NCBI GenBank assembly: GCA_964535575.1
Contig: CAZHTC010000002.1
Location: 248,001-312,000, forward strand
Length of the DNA stretch: 64,000 nucleotides
Source: JAGPCK01 sp964535575
GTDB taxonomy: Bacteria; Bacteroidota; Bacteroidia; UKL13-3
Reading direction: 5' to 3'
The notes under the pieces are model-generated. The model saw nothing but the letters and a program-made list of their open reading frames with translations. It had not been told where the DNA came from and searched no databases. Within the stretch, counting starts at the first letter, position 1. Each line of letters opens with the position of its first letter. Positions 15,237 through 23,293 of the stretch are shown one piece after another. Both the position numbers and the translations under genes were made by a program.

Positions 15237-16016
15237 TTGCTGGTGTTCATTGGTTTTACATCGGTAAAGGCGCAAAAGGCCGTTCGAGTACATATTCACT
15301 TTGAACAACATTGTAAAGGGGAAAGATTCAACTATTTTGTTTATCTAAGGATTAATGATTCCACTGTTTTTGAAAAATTTACGGATACAATTTATACTGT
15401 CTTTCTTGTACCGAAATTTATAATAGGGAACTCAATATGCAAGGTTTGGATAAAGTATGTATCGCAAGAACAAAAATTAGGATCTATATGTGAAAGTTAT
15501 TTTGGTTGTAAGCCTTGGTTTGGGGATGAAAATATTGTATCAGATAGTCTTAGATTGGCAAAAGACTTTCATGTATATGTTTTTTCAAGTGGGATAACTT
15601 CTTGTGGGACATTGGGGAGTATATTGTTTGAGGCCAACGCTGCCGGATTAGAAAACGCTCATTTCGGGAATGACACAATAGCGTTAAGCGAAATGACGGG
15701 TAGTAAAGAATTATACTGTTACATGGAACGATTGTTTCATTATAATGGGAAAATTTATGTCTCGGGCCATGCCGGGTATTATGATAAAGGAAAATCGATA
15801 GGTTATCAACGAGCCTTAGCAATTAAACAGCTGATGGTTGATTTCGGGTTGAATGAAGATAGCATTATCGTAGAGGATGCGGGATTGAATTTCCCAACAG
15901 TTAATCTGAAGATCGATTTTTATAAAGGAAAATGTAAATCTGAAAAAATGGGAATTGATATTATTAACAGGAGGGTGGTTATTTCAACGGTTCCATTGTC
16001 TGGTAAGTCAGACTAA
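15237..16016 (+). CDS. Exported protein with OmpA-like C-terminal domain; N-terminus probably frameshifted
   Basis: As read, this is a 259-residue product from TTG 15237. The C-terminal part resembles the OmpA/MotB peptidoglycan-binding domain: IYVSGHAGYYDKGKS, QRALAIKQLMVDFGL and late NRRVVI correspond to the GHTD, RA-x-V and NRRV landmarks. The middle is beta-rich with cysteines (CESYFGCKP, SCGTLG) and is not recognised. The N-terminus is a truncated signal peptide (LVFIGFTSVKAQ). A one-base insertion upstream would restore an ATG and a full signal peptide, so this is either a recently damaged gene or a sequencing error in a T run. The product would be periplasmic or outer-membrane associated. 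Confidence 0.6.
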   Translation: MLVFIGFTSVKAQKAVRVHIHFEQHCKGERFNYFVYLRINDSTVFEKFTDTIYTVFLVPKFIIGNSICKVWIKYVSQEQKLGSICESYFGCKPWFGDENIVSDSLRLAKDFHVYVFSSGITSCGTLGSILFEANAAGLENAHFGNDTIALSEMTGSKELYCYMERLFHYNGKIYVSGHAGYYDKGKSIGYQRALAIKQLMVDFGLNEDSIIVEDAGLNFPTVNLKIDFYKGKCKSEKMGIDIINRRVVISTVPLSGKSD

Positions 16017-16147
16017 TTCCCTCAACAGGAGCGCGCATATAGCTCGTTACCATTGTTTCGCAGCTTAGAATTGAAATGTAATGAAAAACAATAGTGCTGC
16101 AGGCTGCTTCAACTGGCAATATAGAATGACGTTTGCTTTAAAATAGT

Positions 16148-16537
16148 CTACTTGTCAATTATAAATTCATTGATAAGTATTCCCAGAGAACCAATAATTA
16201 AAATGGCTGGTATCATAAACCGGTAAAAAGTGCGGAAGTAGTTTATATTTTCTATTTGTCTGGCAAAAACAGGATGAGCTAAAAACTCGGGGTTAATGGT
16301 AGAAAAATTTTTGAAGGCATAAAACAGATCCGGCAATCCGGATGGCTCATACGAGTTTTTTATGTTCCCCTGTAGAGGGAGGCCTTTTTTAAGTAGTTTT
16401 TCCATTTGCCTTAGTTGGTGGCATTCGCGCAGGTAAAGTCCCAGGCTTACCCAGGTGAGCAATATGGCAGCAGCCAATACAGGAACTCCGTATTGTTCTA
16501 CTATTGGCCAAATAGATTTAAGTAGTTCCTCAACCAT
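16148..16537 (-). CDS. Small membrane protein of unknown function
   Basis: I do not recognise this 129-residue protein. It has two predicted membrane helices (about residues 18-35, VLAAAILLTWVSLGLYL, and 107-123, IPAILIIGSLGILI) joined by a soluble stretch of about 70 residues with conserved-looking aromatic and proline positions. It sits 3 bp downstream of the YffB-like gene and is probably cotranscribed with it. The stretch before it (16017-16147) holds nothing I can identify. Confidence 0.6.
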   Translation of the reverse strand: MVEELLKSIWPIVEQYGVPVLAAAILLTWVSLGLYLRECHQLRQMEKLLKKGLPLQGNIKNSYEPSGLPDLFYAFKNFSTINPEFLAHPVFARQIENINYFRTFYRFMIPAILIIGSLGILINEFIIDK

Positions 16538-16540
16538 GTA

Positions 16541-16885
16541 TCATTTAAGTTGTGCGGCCCATTTTTCTTTATCAAACCCAATCAGGTAACCTTTTTCAGT
16601 TTCCAGTACTGGTCGTTTAATCATAGATGGGTTAGCCATTATGAGTTGAATGGCTTTACTTTTATTGCTGATGGAGGCCTGTTCGGCTTCGGTCAGTTTT
16701 TTAAATGTAGTGCCTTTGGTATTGATGAGGGTGCTTACCGGAAAATGTTTGAGCCACGCGGTAAGTTTGGTTTTGGTAATGCCTTCTGTTTTATAATTAT
16801 GAAAGGTGTAAGGGAATTTATTCTGATCAAGCCAGGTGAATGCTTTTTTCATCGTATCGCAGTTTTTAATACCGTAAATTATCAT
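16541..16885 (-). CDS. ArsC/Spx/YffB family thioredoxin-fold protein
   Basis: This 114-residue protein is an arsenate-reductase-like (ArsC family) protein. The N-terminal IIYGIKNCDTMKKAFTWL has the single active-site cysteine typical of YffB. ALxxxxxMIKRPVLE-type residues appear later as NPSMIKRPVLE. YffB proteins are glutathione- or thiol-dependent reductases of uncertain substrate; Spx itself usually carries CxxC, which is absent here. A promoter element lies just upstream at 16890-16897 and the next gene follows after 3 bp. Confidence 0.85.
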   Translation of the reverse strand: MIIYGIKNCDTMKKAFTWLDQNKFPYTFHNYKTEGITKTKLTAWLKHFPVSTLINTKGTTFKKLTEAEQASISNKSKAIQLIMANPSMIKRPVLETEKGYLIGFDKEKWAAQLK

Positions 16886-16889
16886 GGCT

Positions 16890-16897
16890 CAAAAATA
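16890..16897 (-). promoter_or_regulatory. Bacteroidota -7 promoter element for the YffB-like gene
   Basis: The reverse strand reads TATTTTTG (TAnnTTTG) only 4 bp before the ATG at 16885, which would make the transcript nearly leaderless. Confidence 0.3.
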
Positions 16898-16939
16898 CAC
16901 GGTTGTTGAATAAATTCACAGAGGTTGTATAATTGCATT

Positions 16940-17680
16940 ATGGTTAAGGATGTATCATTTTTGAGGAAAAGTTTTTATCATTTTCTAGGGGCGGCACTGG
17001 TCATTGCCGGCTGTTCATTTTTTGTCCCTCAAAAAATTCCTTTGATATATAAAGTGCGTGAGGCAAGTGTGAAAACCGCGCATCCGGGTTTAGTAATTAT
17101 GTTGCACGGGTTGGGAAGCAATGAGGACGATATGTTTGGCCTCGCTACATATTTACCCAAAGAAATGGTTGTGATTTCGGCCCGTGCTCCTATTGCACTT
17201 GCAGGTAATTCATTCGCCTGGTATAAGGTTGACCGGAGCAATGGAAAATTTTTGTATGATGCAGCCGAAGCCGAACATGCCCGGGTGGTGATATCGCAAT
17301 TTATTGATGCCGTAAGCAAAAAATACCGGGTAGATACCAAACGTATTTTTTTGCTGGGGTTTAGTCAGGGGGCCATTATGAGTTACAGTGTTGCATTGGC
17401 CGAGCCTGAAAAAGTGAAAGGAATAATGGCATTGAGCGGCCGTTTAATGGCCGAGTCAAGATTAAAAACAGGTAGCCCCGATAAGCTGAAACAACTTCAT
17501 GCATTTATTGCACATGGTACCGATGACGAAATACTGCCGGTAACCGATAGCAGGGAGGCGGCTGCATTCTGCAAAACGCAGGGCGTTCAGGTACTGATGA
17601 AAGAATACCCTATGAAACATCAGATAAATGAACTGGAAATGGCGGATTTGCTCAGGTGGCTCAATGAGCTGAACAAATAA
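16940..17680 (+). CDS. Lipoprotein alpha/beta hydrolase (phospholipase/carboxylesterase family)
   Basis: This 246-residue protein has an N-terminal membrane segment ending in a lipobox (LVIAGC, Cys about residue 23), so it is probably a lipoprotein. The catalytic domain matches the Abhydrolase_2 carboxylesterase/lysophospholipase family: oxyanion-hole region MLHGLGSNEDD, nucleophile GFSQGA (GxSxG), acid in HGTDDEILPV and the histidine in YPMKHQIN. The natural substrate is unknown. The frame is open to a TTG at 16925, but ATG 16940 is preferred. It converges on the DUF1569 gene with 6 bp between. Confidence 0.85.
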   Translation: MVKDVSFLRKSFYHFLGAALVIAGCSFFVPQKIPLIYKVREASVKTAHPGLVIMLHGLGSNEDDMFGLATYLPKEMVVISARAPIALAGNSFAWYKVDRSNGKFLYDAAEAEHARVVISQFIDAVSKKYRVDTKRIFLLGFSQGAIMSYSVALAEPEKVKGIMALSGRLMAESRLKTGSPDKLKQLHAFIAHGTDDEILPVTDSREAAAFCKTQGVQVLMKEYPMKHQINELEMADLLRWLNELNK

Positions 17681-17686
17681 TTGCGG

Positions 17687-18160
17687 TTATATCCCGAATT
17701 GAGTGAAGTGATAATTGATATGTGAATAAAAGTGATTTCCCCAGTCTTCGCGCTGCATTTTACCAATTAAAGGGTGTGTTTCAACAAATGTTTCAATCCC
17801 CGACAGTAACTGAAAGGCGGCAATAAAGTTTTCCTTTTCAGTACTAAAATCGCTTTCTTTAACAGTTGTATTTAGCTGCACATCTATTTCCGGAAAAGTC
17901 ATGGGCGGATTTTTTTCAATTCGTTTAAGCGAAGGAACTTTTGCGCTTAGTAAAAAATAGCGTAAAAAATTGCGGGTAAAAAAGGTGCTGCGGTCGCTCA
18001 CTTTTATTTGCCCTGTTGAAATTTTGAATGCCAGTTGCAGGTGTTTCAGCATTTGGGCCGGAGTCATTTCACCCCATAAGGGCAGCGTGGTCTCGGTAAG
18101 CTTTTCCAAACGACTTATAATCTCAGTTTGCACTTCAGGCGAAAAAACGGACTTCTTCAT
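17687..18160 (-). CDS. DUF1569 (DinB-like) protein
   Basis: This 157-residue cytosolic protein fits the DUF1569 family of the DinB/YfiT superfamily of four-helix-bundle putative metal-dependent enzymes. The landmarks are LWGEMTPAQMLKHLQLAF near residue 30, which includes the first potential histidine ligand, and the C-terminal HINYHFTQFGI with two histidines. The enzymatic activity is unknown, although bacillithiol- or mycothiol-transferase roles exist elsewhere in the superfamily. Confidence 0.78.
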   Translation of the reverse strand: MKKSVFSPEVQTEIISRLEKLTETTLPLWGEMTPAQMLKHLQLAFKISTGQIKVSDRSTFFTRNFLRYFLLSAKVPSLKRIEKNPPMTFPEIDVQLNTTVKESDFSTEKENFIAAFQLLSGIETFVETHPLIGKMQREDWGNHFYSHINYHFTQFGI

Positions 18161-18251
18161 TTTTTTAATAAAGAAGCAAAGTAGGGGAGTTTAGCAGAAT
18201 AACAAAGTATTCCGTCTAAATTGAATTTCGCTGAAGGAGACTGTTTAAAAA

Positions 18252-18554
18252 TCAACCCTTCGGTTCGTTTTCGGGGCTTATGTATTGCTTAAGTACCTGA
18301 ATATATTCTTCAAAAGCTTTGATGCCTGCAGGAGTAATACGGCAGGTAGTAAGAGGGTAATTGTTTTTAAATGTTTTTTCCAGTTCAATATATCCTGCTT
18401 CTTTCAGTTTATTCAGTTGCACGCTCAGGTTTCCGGCTGTGGCCGATGTTTTTTCCTTAAGGAAAGTAAAATCGGCCTCCTTCACACCAATAAGTAAGGA
18501 TATGATGGCCAACCGGAGCTGAGAATGCAAAATGGGATTAAGTTCTTTAAACAC
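18252..18554 (-). CDS. Winged-helix transcriptional regulator (HTH_34, MarR/ArsR-like)
   Basis: This 100-residue protein is essentially one winged-helix DNA-binding domain: HSQLRLAIISLLIG, then the recognition region TSATAGNLSVQLNKLKEAGY and the wing FKNNYPLTTCRITPAG. It belongs to the small MarR-like repressors annotated as HTH_34. Its start overlaps by 8 bp the end of the membrane-protein gene, so it is the last gene of the unit starting at 20063. I infer that it may bind the palindrome at 20091-20125, which would make the unit autoregulated; the sequence does not prove this. Confidence 0.82.
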   Translation of the reverse strand: MFKELNPILHSQLRLAIISLLIGVKEADFTFLKEKTSATAGNLSVQLNKLKEAGYIELEKTFKNNYPLTTCRITPAGIKAFEEYIQVLKQYISPENEPKG

Positions 18555-19140
18555 CTTTATTGTATTTAGCTTTTAACAAATGTCCCGGAATAATATATCC
18601 GCCAAGTACACCAAGCGCTATAGAGAGCAGATGCAATTGATGTGTAGTGGAAAAATACGTAGCACCCGCTAATAAAAAGTTTAAAATGCCACCATAGAGC
18701 AACGGTTTAAACTGCAACATGCCTCCCGATACATACAGCCAGATGCCGTAAATAATCATAATGCTAGGATAAAATGCCTACCATTGTCCGGATGCAGGCA
18801 TACAAAAACACACTGTAAACATAGCAATGCAAAATGCCTGTATAACGAATTTAAGATTTTCGTTTACATATGATTTTACTTTTACCGGTTGTGTTTTCTT
18901 TTCACGTGCACTTACAATCAGGGATATGATACCACCTAATGGCATTAGTACCAGCCACGGCAGTGAGTGATAAGTGAAATCGGTAAATTGAAGCAGGTAC
19001 CAATTGCTTAATGCAGCCACAAAAACCAAATAGCCCCAAAAAAGAAAGAAGAAACTTTTATCCTGTATATCTTCTTTTGCTTTGCCAATCATTTGCTCAA
19101 TGAGCTGCAGGGCATTTTTTTCGTTAAATTCTTTTTCCAT
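18547..19140 (-). pseudogene. Membrane protein gene split by an in-frame TAG
   Basis: Two open stretches (19140-18778, 120 codons, and ATG 18759-18547, 70 codons) lie in the same frame, separated by TAG at 18778-18780. Reading through gives one protein of about 197 residues with several membrane helices (FFFLFWGYLVFVAALSNW, PWLVLMPLGGIISLIV, QAFCIAMFTVCFCMP, SIMIIYGIWLYVSGG, LLYGGILNFLLAGATYF, LLSIALGVLGGYIIPGH). From memory, this resembles full-length Bacteroidota membrane proteins that end in YIIPGHLLK and precede an HTH_34 regulator. A single base change is enough to explain the stop. The second half could still be translated alone from ATG 18759. The N-terminal half is 11 bp after the T9SS-cargo gene. 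Confidence 0.65.
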
Positions 19141-19151
19141 CTCCGGTGATA

Positions 19152-20063
19152 TTAATATGTAACAATCAGGTTCGATTTAAGTACAATTATTCCATACTCG
19201 TTTGTAAGCGCCATCAGGTAAACACCTTTTTTCAGTTGGTTTACTGAAACGGGTGATCCTGAAACAATATACGGCAGAGTAAACACTTCGTTTCCGTTCA
19301 CGTCAAAGATATGAAGATCCGCCTGTTTTAACTGATGGGTAATGGTAATTGATTCATGTGTTGGGTTGGGGAAGAAATTTATCTGACCCGACTCCGGATT
19401 GTTTTGTACAAAAGTATTTGGGTTATATACAAAAAAAAGGTCGTCAACAAACAATCGGGAACCAACGACAGGAGCATAAGCATCGGTACTGGTTGAAAAT
19501 AAAAACGACATGGAATCCGGAATTTCAGAACTATAGTAAATAAATGAGGCAGAAGTTTCGGTATAGGTAGTAATTACCTGTTTGTTTTGCCAGTATAATT
19601 CGGCTACCGTATCCCGTTGCATAGTGGTTGAATTCCATTTGGTGAGTACAATGGAGCACAGCACTGAATCATTAAGGGCAGGAGTTGATTTAAACCAGAA
19701 ATGCAGAGCCGAAGGACGACCGTTAAATGGAATAAAGTTGTGGTCAAAGTCGGGTTGATTATCTGCTCCAAGCATATTCCCCGAGGTAAGTATACCCGGA
19801 ATATCGGAAAAGGGGCCGGCCTTTGTTTCCAGAAGAATAGCGTAATTTCCCGAATGGGCATCGGTTGTTTTTACGCAGGTTGACGGATAGCCGTATTGTT
19901 TTAACGGACTTAAAGTGAACCACGAAACAGGATCTTCGTGATAAGATAAAGAGCGTTTGTTCCAGTCTTCAAAGCCTGGGTTCACAAGTTGAGGGTTGTT
20001 TTGTGCGGCAACTCTACCTTGTAAAGCCACCAGCATTAAAATAGGGTAAATGATGTGTTTCAT
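19152..20063 (-). CDS. Secreted T9SS cargo protein with PCMD-like domain
   Basis: This 303-residue protein starts with a signal peptide (MKHIIYPILMLVALQGRVAAQ). A beta-sandwich domain follows (LVNPGFEDWNKRS, PFNGRPSALHFWFK, SRLFVDDLFFVY) that resembles the putative carbohydrate metabolism domain (PCMD). The C-terminal 75 residues are a type A T9SS sorting domain (INFFPNPTHESITI, then LHIFDVNGNEV and LKKGVYLM). It should be exported by the GldKLMN machinery encoded at 45-50 kb. The ligand is unknown. It is the first gene of a unit with the split membrane protein and an HTH regulator, under a promoter that abuts a long palindrome. Confidence 0.85.
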   Translation of the reverse strand: MKHIIYPILMLVALQGRVAAQNNPQLVNPGFEDWNKRSLSYHEDPVSWFTLSPLKQYGYPSTCVKTTDAHSGNYAILLETKAGPFSDIPGILTSGNMLGADNQPDFDHNFIPFNGRPSALHFWFKSTPALNDSVLCSIVLTKWNSTTMQRDTVAELYWQNKQVITTYTETSASFIYYSSEIPDSMSFLFSTSTDAYAPVVGSRLFVDDLFFVYNPNTFVQNNPESGQINFFPNPTHESITITHQLKQADLHIFDVNGNEVFTLPYIVSGSPVSVNQLKKGVYLMALTNEYGIIVLKSNLIVTY

Positions 20064-20082
20064 GTGTTATTATTTAATGGGA

Positions 20083-20090
20083 CAAAGGTA
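20083..20090 (-). promoter_or_regulatory. Bacteroidota -7 promoter element of the cargo/membrane/HTH unit
   Basis: The reverse strand reads TACCTTTG (TAnnTTTG) 19 bp before the ATG at 20063. The palindrome at 20091-20125 begins at the next base and would fill the spacer to the -33 position. Confidence 0.55.
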
Positions 20091-20125
20091 TTATAAATTA
20101 GTTTATAAAATAAACTAATTTATAA
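20091..20125. promoter_or_regulatory. 35-bp perfect palindrome, probable operator
   Basis: TTATAAATTAGTTTAT (20091-20106) is followed by AAA and then its exact reverse complement ATAAACTAATTTATAA (20110-20125). All 16 positions of each arm match. It lies directly upstream of the -7 element at 20083-20090, where a dimeric repressor would block RNA polymerase. The HTH regulator three genes downstream is the obvious candidate ligand, by inference only. Confidence 0.65.
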
Positions 20126-20236
20126 AGAATCTATATCAATATTCTGTAAATCAGTTAATAAAAATTAATTAAATTCAAAAATCAATTTTTTAGAACGGAG
20201 TTCGTGCCTTAGTATTGCATTTTTAAAAACCAAAGC

Positions 20237-20974
20237 ATGAAGCAAATTGAACCCTGGATGGGGCGTACCCGTTTGTTATTGGCCGATGATCAATTGGAGA
20301 AATTAATTAACTCTAATGTATTAGTGGTGGGATTGGGGGGAGTAGGCGGTATTGCGGCCGAAATGATTGCCCGCAGCGGGGTTGGTAAAATGACTATTGT
20401 AGATGCCGACACGGTGGATACCACAAACCGTAACCGACAAATTCCGGCATTGTTTAGTACCGAAGGGAAAGTGAAGGCCGATGTGCTGGCTGAGCGATTG
20501 CTGGATATAAATCCGGATTTGGAGTTAACTGTTTTGCCTGAGTATTTTAAGGATAAACGCACCAACGAGGTTTTAGATGAGGGGAAGTTTGATTATGCTC
20601 TTGATTGCATCGATACCCTTTCGCCCAAAGTGTTTTTTATAAAGGCGTGCATTGAAAAAGGAATTCCTATTGTAAGCTCTATGGGTGCAGGCTCTAAAGT
20701 TGACCCTACACGGGTTCGTGTAGCAGATCTTTCAGAAACACATACCTGCAATCTGGCCCGATACGTTCGTAAATACCTGCACAAACTTGGAATACATTCG
20801 GGTGTTAAAGCTGTTTTTTCGGATGAAGAGAGAATGTCAACCGCTCAGGTGGTTATTGCTGACGGAAGAAATAAAAAATCAGTGGTTGGAACCATCAGTT
20901 ATATGCCTGCGGTGTTTGGCTGCACCGTAGCCTCGGTTGCTATAAGGGATTTATATGACCGAAAAACTATTTAA
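20237..20974 (+). CDS. tcdA: tRNA threonylcarbamoyladenosine dehydratase (TcdA/CsdL)
   Basis: This 245-residue E1-like (ThiF/MoeB/HesA) enzyme matches TcdA, which uses ATP to cyclise t6A37 in ANN-decoding tRNAs to ct6A. Visible landmarks are the nucleotide-binding LVVGLGGVGGIAAEMIARSG, the TIVDADTVDTTNRNRQ segment with the catalytic Arg/Asn residues, DYALDCIDTLSPK and SSMGAGSKVDPT. The adjacent CsdA/CsdE sulfur partners found in some bacteria are absent here. The 3' end overlaps the convergent secreted-protein gene by 8 bp. A near-consensus promoter (TAGTATTG, 20211-20218) precedes it. Confidence 0.92.
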   Translation: MKQIEPWMGRTRLLLADDQLEKLINSNVLVVGLGGVGGIAAEMIARSGVGKMTIVDADTVDTTNRNRQIPALFSTEGKVKADVLAERLLDINPDLELTVLPEYFKDKRTNEVLDEGKFDYALDCIDTLSPKVFFIKACIEKGIPIVSSMGAGSKVDPTRVRVADLSETHTCNLARYVRKYLHKLGIHSGVKAVFSDEERMSTAQVVIADGRNKKSVVGTISYMPAVFGCTVASVAIRDLYDRKTI

Positions 20975-21491
20975 CTTTGGTAAGTATTGCTTCCTGATAA
21001 GCCATAATTTCAAAATCCTGAACCACGGGAATTTCCCCTTTACCACCGGTAGTTCCGGCAGGAGTAGCATTGGCACTAATAATCCTGAAACGTATTTGCT
21101 CGCGCTCAAAGCTGTATAAAGCAGTAAGTATTTGCCCTTCCACCACAAACTGACTTATAAGCGTGGTGCCAAAAAGGTATTCATTTATTTTTATTCCGTT
21201 TCCTTCATCCATAAAATAATGCCCCGGATTAATTGTATCGGCAATGAGGGTATAGCTGCGTACGTCTTCCTTACCTCCGTTTGAATACACGATGGTAAAA
21301 TAATACTGATTTGGCTTTTTAGAATTTTCCAGTATCAGTTGCATGCCTACATTGTTCACGCTTCCGTTGTTGGTGGCTACCTGCAGGGTTCCTTTCCACT
21401 GGCCAATCCATGTTTTGGGAAAAAAGATGCTCTGTGCCTGTGATGAAATTGTAGCCAGGGAAATTAAAAAAAGTATGAATGTTTTTTTCAT
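20967..21491 (-). CDS. Secreted protein of unknown function
   Basis: I do not recognise this 174-residue protein. It has a clear signal peptide (MKKTFILFLISLATISSQAQ) and then a probable small beta-barrel or lipocalin-like fold: WIGQWKGTLQV at the mature N-terminus and strands such as YYFTIVYSNGG and ISQFVVEGQILTALY. It lies 2 bp after the epimerase gene and is probably the third gene of the EamA/epimerase operon. Confidence 0.7.
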   Translation of the reverse strand: MKKTFILFLISLATISSQAQSIFFPKTWIGQWKGTLQVATNNGSVNNVGMQLILENSKKPNQYYFTIVYSNGGKEDVRSYTLIADTINPGHYFMDEGNGIKINEYLFGTTLISQFVVEGQILTALYSFEREQIRFRIISANATPAGTTGGKGEIPVVQDFEIMAYQEAILTKVK

Positions 21492-21493
21492 GA

Positions 21494-22357
21494 TTAATGG
21501 ATTTCAATATTATATGCTGCCTCAAATATACCATTGCCTTTTAATGATTGGATACCTTCTTTTTCTTCCAGTTTCCCGCTATGTGTGGTATAATCGGCAA
21601 GTCCATACCAGGGTTCAATGCAAACAAAACGGGCTTCTGGTTTTTTCCAGATGCCCAAATACGGAAAGCCATTAAACGAAACCGTAATCCGGTGAGGATG
21701 TCCCGAAGAAAGAAGTGTTACCGAGTGAGAGTGTAAATTTTTTAATACCACCGCATCTTTTGTAAACAAGAATTCATCAAGGGGCAATACATTTCCGCTT
21801 ATAACGGGCTCTTCTCTTAAATCAAAAAGTCCATTGGTAAGCAAATGCCTGTTTAAATTTTCCTCTCGGTTAAACAAAAGCGAATAGTTGGTTAACGTTT
21901 CATTTTCAAACAACGGACATACGAATCCCGGATGTGCACCAATGGAAAAATACATTATTTCATCCCCAGGGTTAATCACTTTATATGTACAGCAAAGAGT
22001 GGAATGAATAAGCGTATATCCTAGTTCAAGATGAAAAGAAAACGGAAAACGTTGCAAGGTGTCTGGAGAATTACTTAGTTTTAGTGTAACCGATTCCCTG
22101 CTTTGATCAGCAACTGAAAATTGTTCATCCCGGGCAAACCCATGCTGACTGCAGGTATAACTTTTGTTATTCCACACAAACGAATCATTTTTTAATTTAC
22201 CTACAAAAGGAAAAAGTACCGGGGCATGGCGGTTCCAATAAGATGCATCGGCCTGCCACAATAGTTCTTTCTGAATATCCTTGCGAAATATACCTGTAAG
22301 TTCGGCCCCTTTCTTGTTGATGGATATTTTTAAAAAGTCATTTTCAAGTGTAATCAT
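21494..22357 (-). CDS. Aldose 1-epimerase family protein
   Basis: This 287-residue protein belongs to the galactose-mutarotase-like (COG2017) family. The visible segments are KGAELTGIFRK, LLWQADASYWNRHAPVLFPF, SQHGFARDEQF and the histidine-bearing GAHPGFVCPL. A late acidic residue in RFVCIEPWYGLAD fits the general base. This subgroup (LacX/YeaD-like) acts on sugars or sugar phosphates; the exact sugar is unknown. The start overlaps the EamA transporter stop by 4 bp. Confidence 0.87.
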   Translation of the reverse strand: MITLENDFLKISINKKGAELTGIFRKDIQKELLWQADASYWNRHAPVLFPFVGKLKNDSFVWNNKSYTCSQHGFARDEQFSVADQSRESVTLKLSNSPDTLQRFPFSFHLELGYTLIHSTLCCTYKVINPGDEIMYFSIGAHPGFVCPLFENETLTNYSLLFNREENLNRHLLTNGLFDLREEPVISGNVLPLDEFLFTKDAVVLKNLHSHSVTLLSSGHPHRITVSFNGFPYLGIWKKPEARFVCIEPWYGLADYTTHSGKLEEKEGIQSLKGNGIFEAAYNIEIH

Positions 22358-23208
22358 GTTGCCTTGTTTTTTGCGGTGTATGAAAGAAAAAGATTCAACA
22401 CTACTCCGCCTATTATTAATACCATCCCAATTAAACTCCAGTGATTAAATGTTTCATCAAACAGAAAATAGCCTGTTGCCAATGCGTAAATTGTTCCGAG
22501 GTAAGTGAGTATAGAAACATCCGAAACACGTTCGAGCTGATAGGATTTGGTCATAAAATATTGCCCGAACTGAGTAAAAACTCCGGTTGCAATCAGTAAT
22601 CCCCAATCGGTCATGGTAGGGGTAGTCCAATGGGTAAGGGTGTATGGTGTAACAAAAGGAAGGGTTACCAATGGGAAATAAAATACAATAACCAGCGCAT
22701 GATCTGATTGATTTACTCTGCGAATGCAACTATAAGCTAATCCCGACATGAGGGCAGAGAACATACCCAGCAAAAGCAATTCGTTGCTGATTCGCGGGTC
22801 GAAACCTTTTACCAATACCACTCCGGTAAAAGATAGAATAGTGAAGAGCCAGTTGCGAAGAGTTAGTCGGTCGTCTAATAGAAAATAAGCAAAAATAAGA
22901 GTAAAAACAGGAGAGAGGTACTGAATAGTAACGGCACTGGCTAATGGAATTTTTTGTACGGTGATGATGTAACACAACAATCCGGCAAATCCGGCCAGCC
23001 CTCGAAGTACCAGCCATTTTCTATCGTTTCCCCAGGGACTAATTTTCTGTTTGCGGATGAAATAGAACGTAATAAAAAAGGTAATGATGGAACGAATAAA
23101 CACAACCTGATGAGCCGGAATATGATTCAGGTATTTTATACAAAGATTCATTCCTGCGTAGTACACGGTAGCTTGCAGCATATACCTTATTCCGGGGCGT
23201 AGTGTCAT
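22354..23208 (-). CDS. EamA/DMT family transporter
   Basis: This 284-residue integral membrane protein has ten hydrophobic segments in two homologous EamA halves (first half includes VFIRSIITFFITFYFIRK and PLASAVTIQYLSPVFTLIFA; second half includes LTYLGTIYALATGYFLFDE). The family exports small metabolites. The substrate is not predictable; cotranscription with a sugar epimerase and a secreted protein is only suggestive. It is the first gene of a three-gene unit lying after the terminator at 23244-23273. Confidence 0.88.
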   Translation of the reverse strand: MTLRPGIRYMLQATVYYAGMNLCIKYLNHIPAHQVVFIRSIITFFITFYFIRKQKISPWGNDRKWLVLRGLAGFAGLLCYIITVQKIPLASAVTIQYLSPVFTLIFAYFLLDDRLTLRNWLFTILSFTGVVLVKGFDPRISNELLLLGMFSALMSGLAYSCIRRVNQSDHALVIVFYFPLVTLPFVTPYTLTHWTTPTMTDWGLLIATGVFTQFGQYFMTKSYQLERVSDVSILTYLGTIYALATGYFLFDETFNHWSLIGMVLIIGGVVLNLFLSYTAKNKAT

Positions 23209-23243
23209 TACGCCTGCAAGATAAGCTGCCTTAGGGTAAATGA

Positions 23244-23273
23244 AAAAGCCTTCCCTGCTAAGAGAAGGCTTTT
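23244..23273 (-). terminator. Rho-independent terminator after the lipoprotein gene
   Basis: AAAAGCCTTC (23244-23253) pairs perfectly with GAAGGCTTTT (23264-23273) around a 10-nt loop, giving a stem flanked by A and T runs. It lies 20 bp past the stop at 23294. Confidence 0.8.
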
Positions 23274-23293
23274 GTATAGACTGCTTATAAAAC

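Noticed and set aside
16017..16147. Possible RNA or mobile remnant after the OmpA-like gene
   Set aside because: No hairpin, repeat or coding signal could be supported.
18778..18780. TAG as a recoded amino acid (pyrrolysine or suppressed amber)
   Set aside because: Nothing in the window supports recoding; a simple nonsense mutation or sequencing error is more likely.
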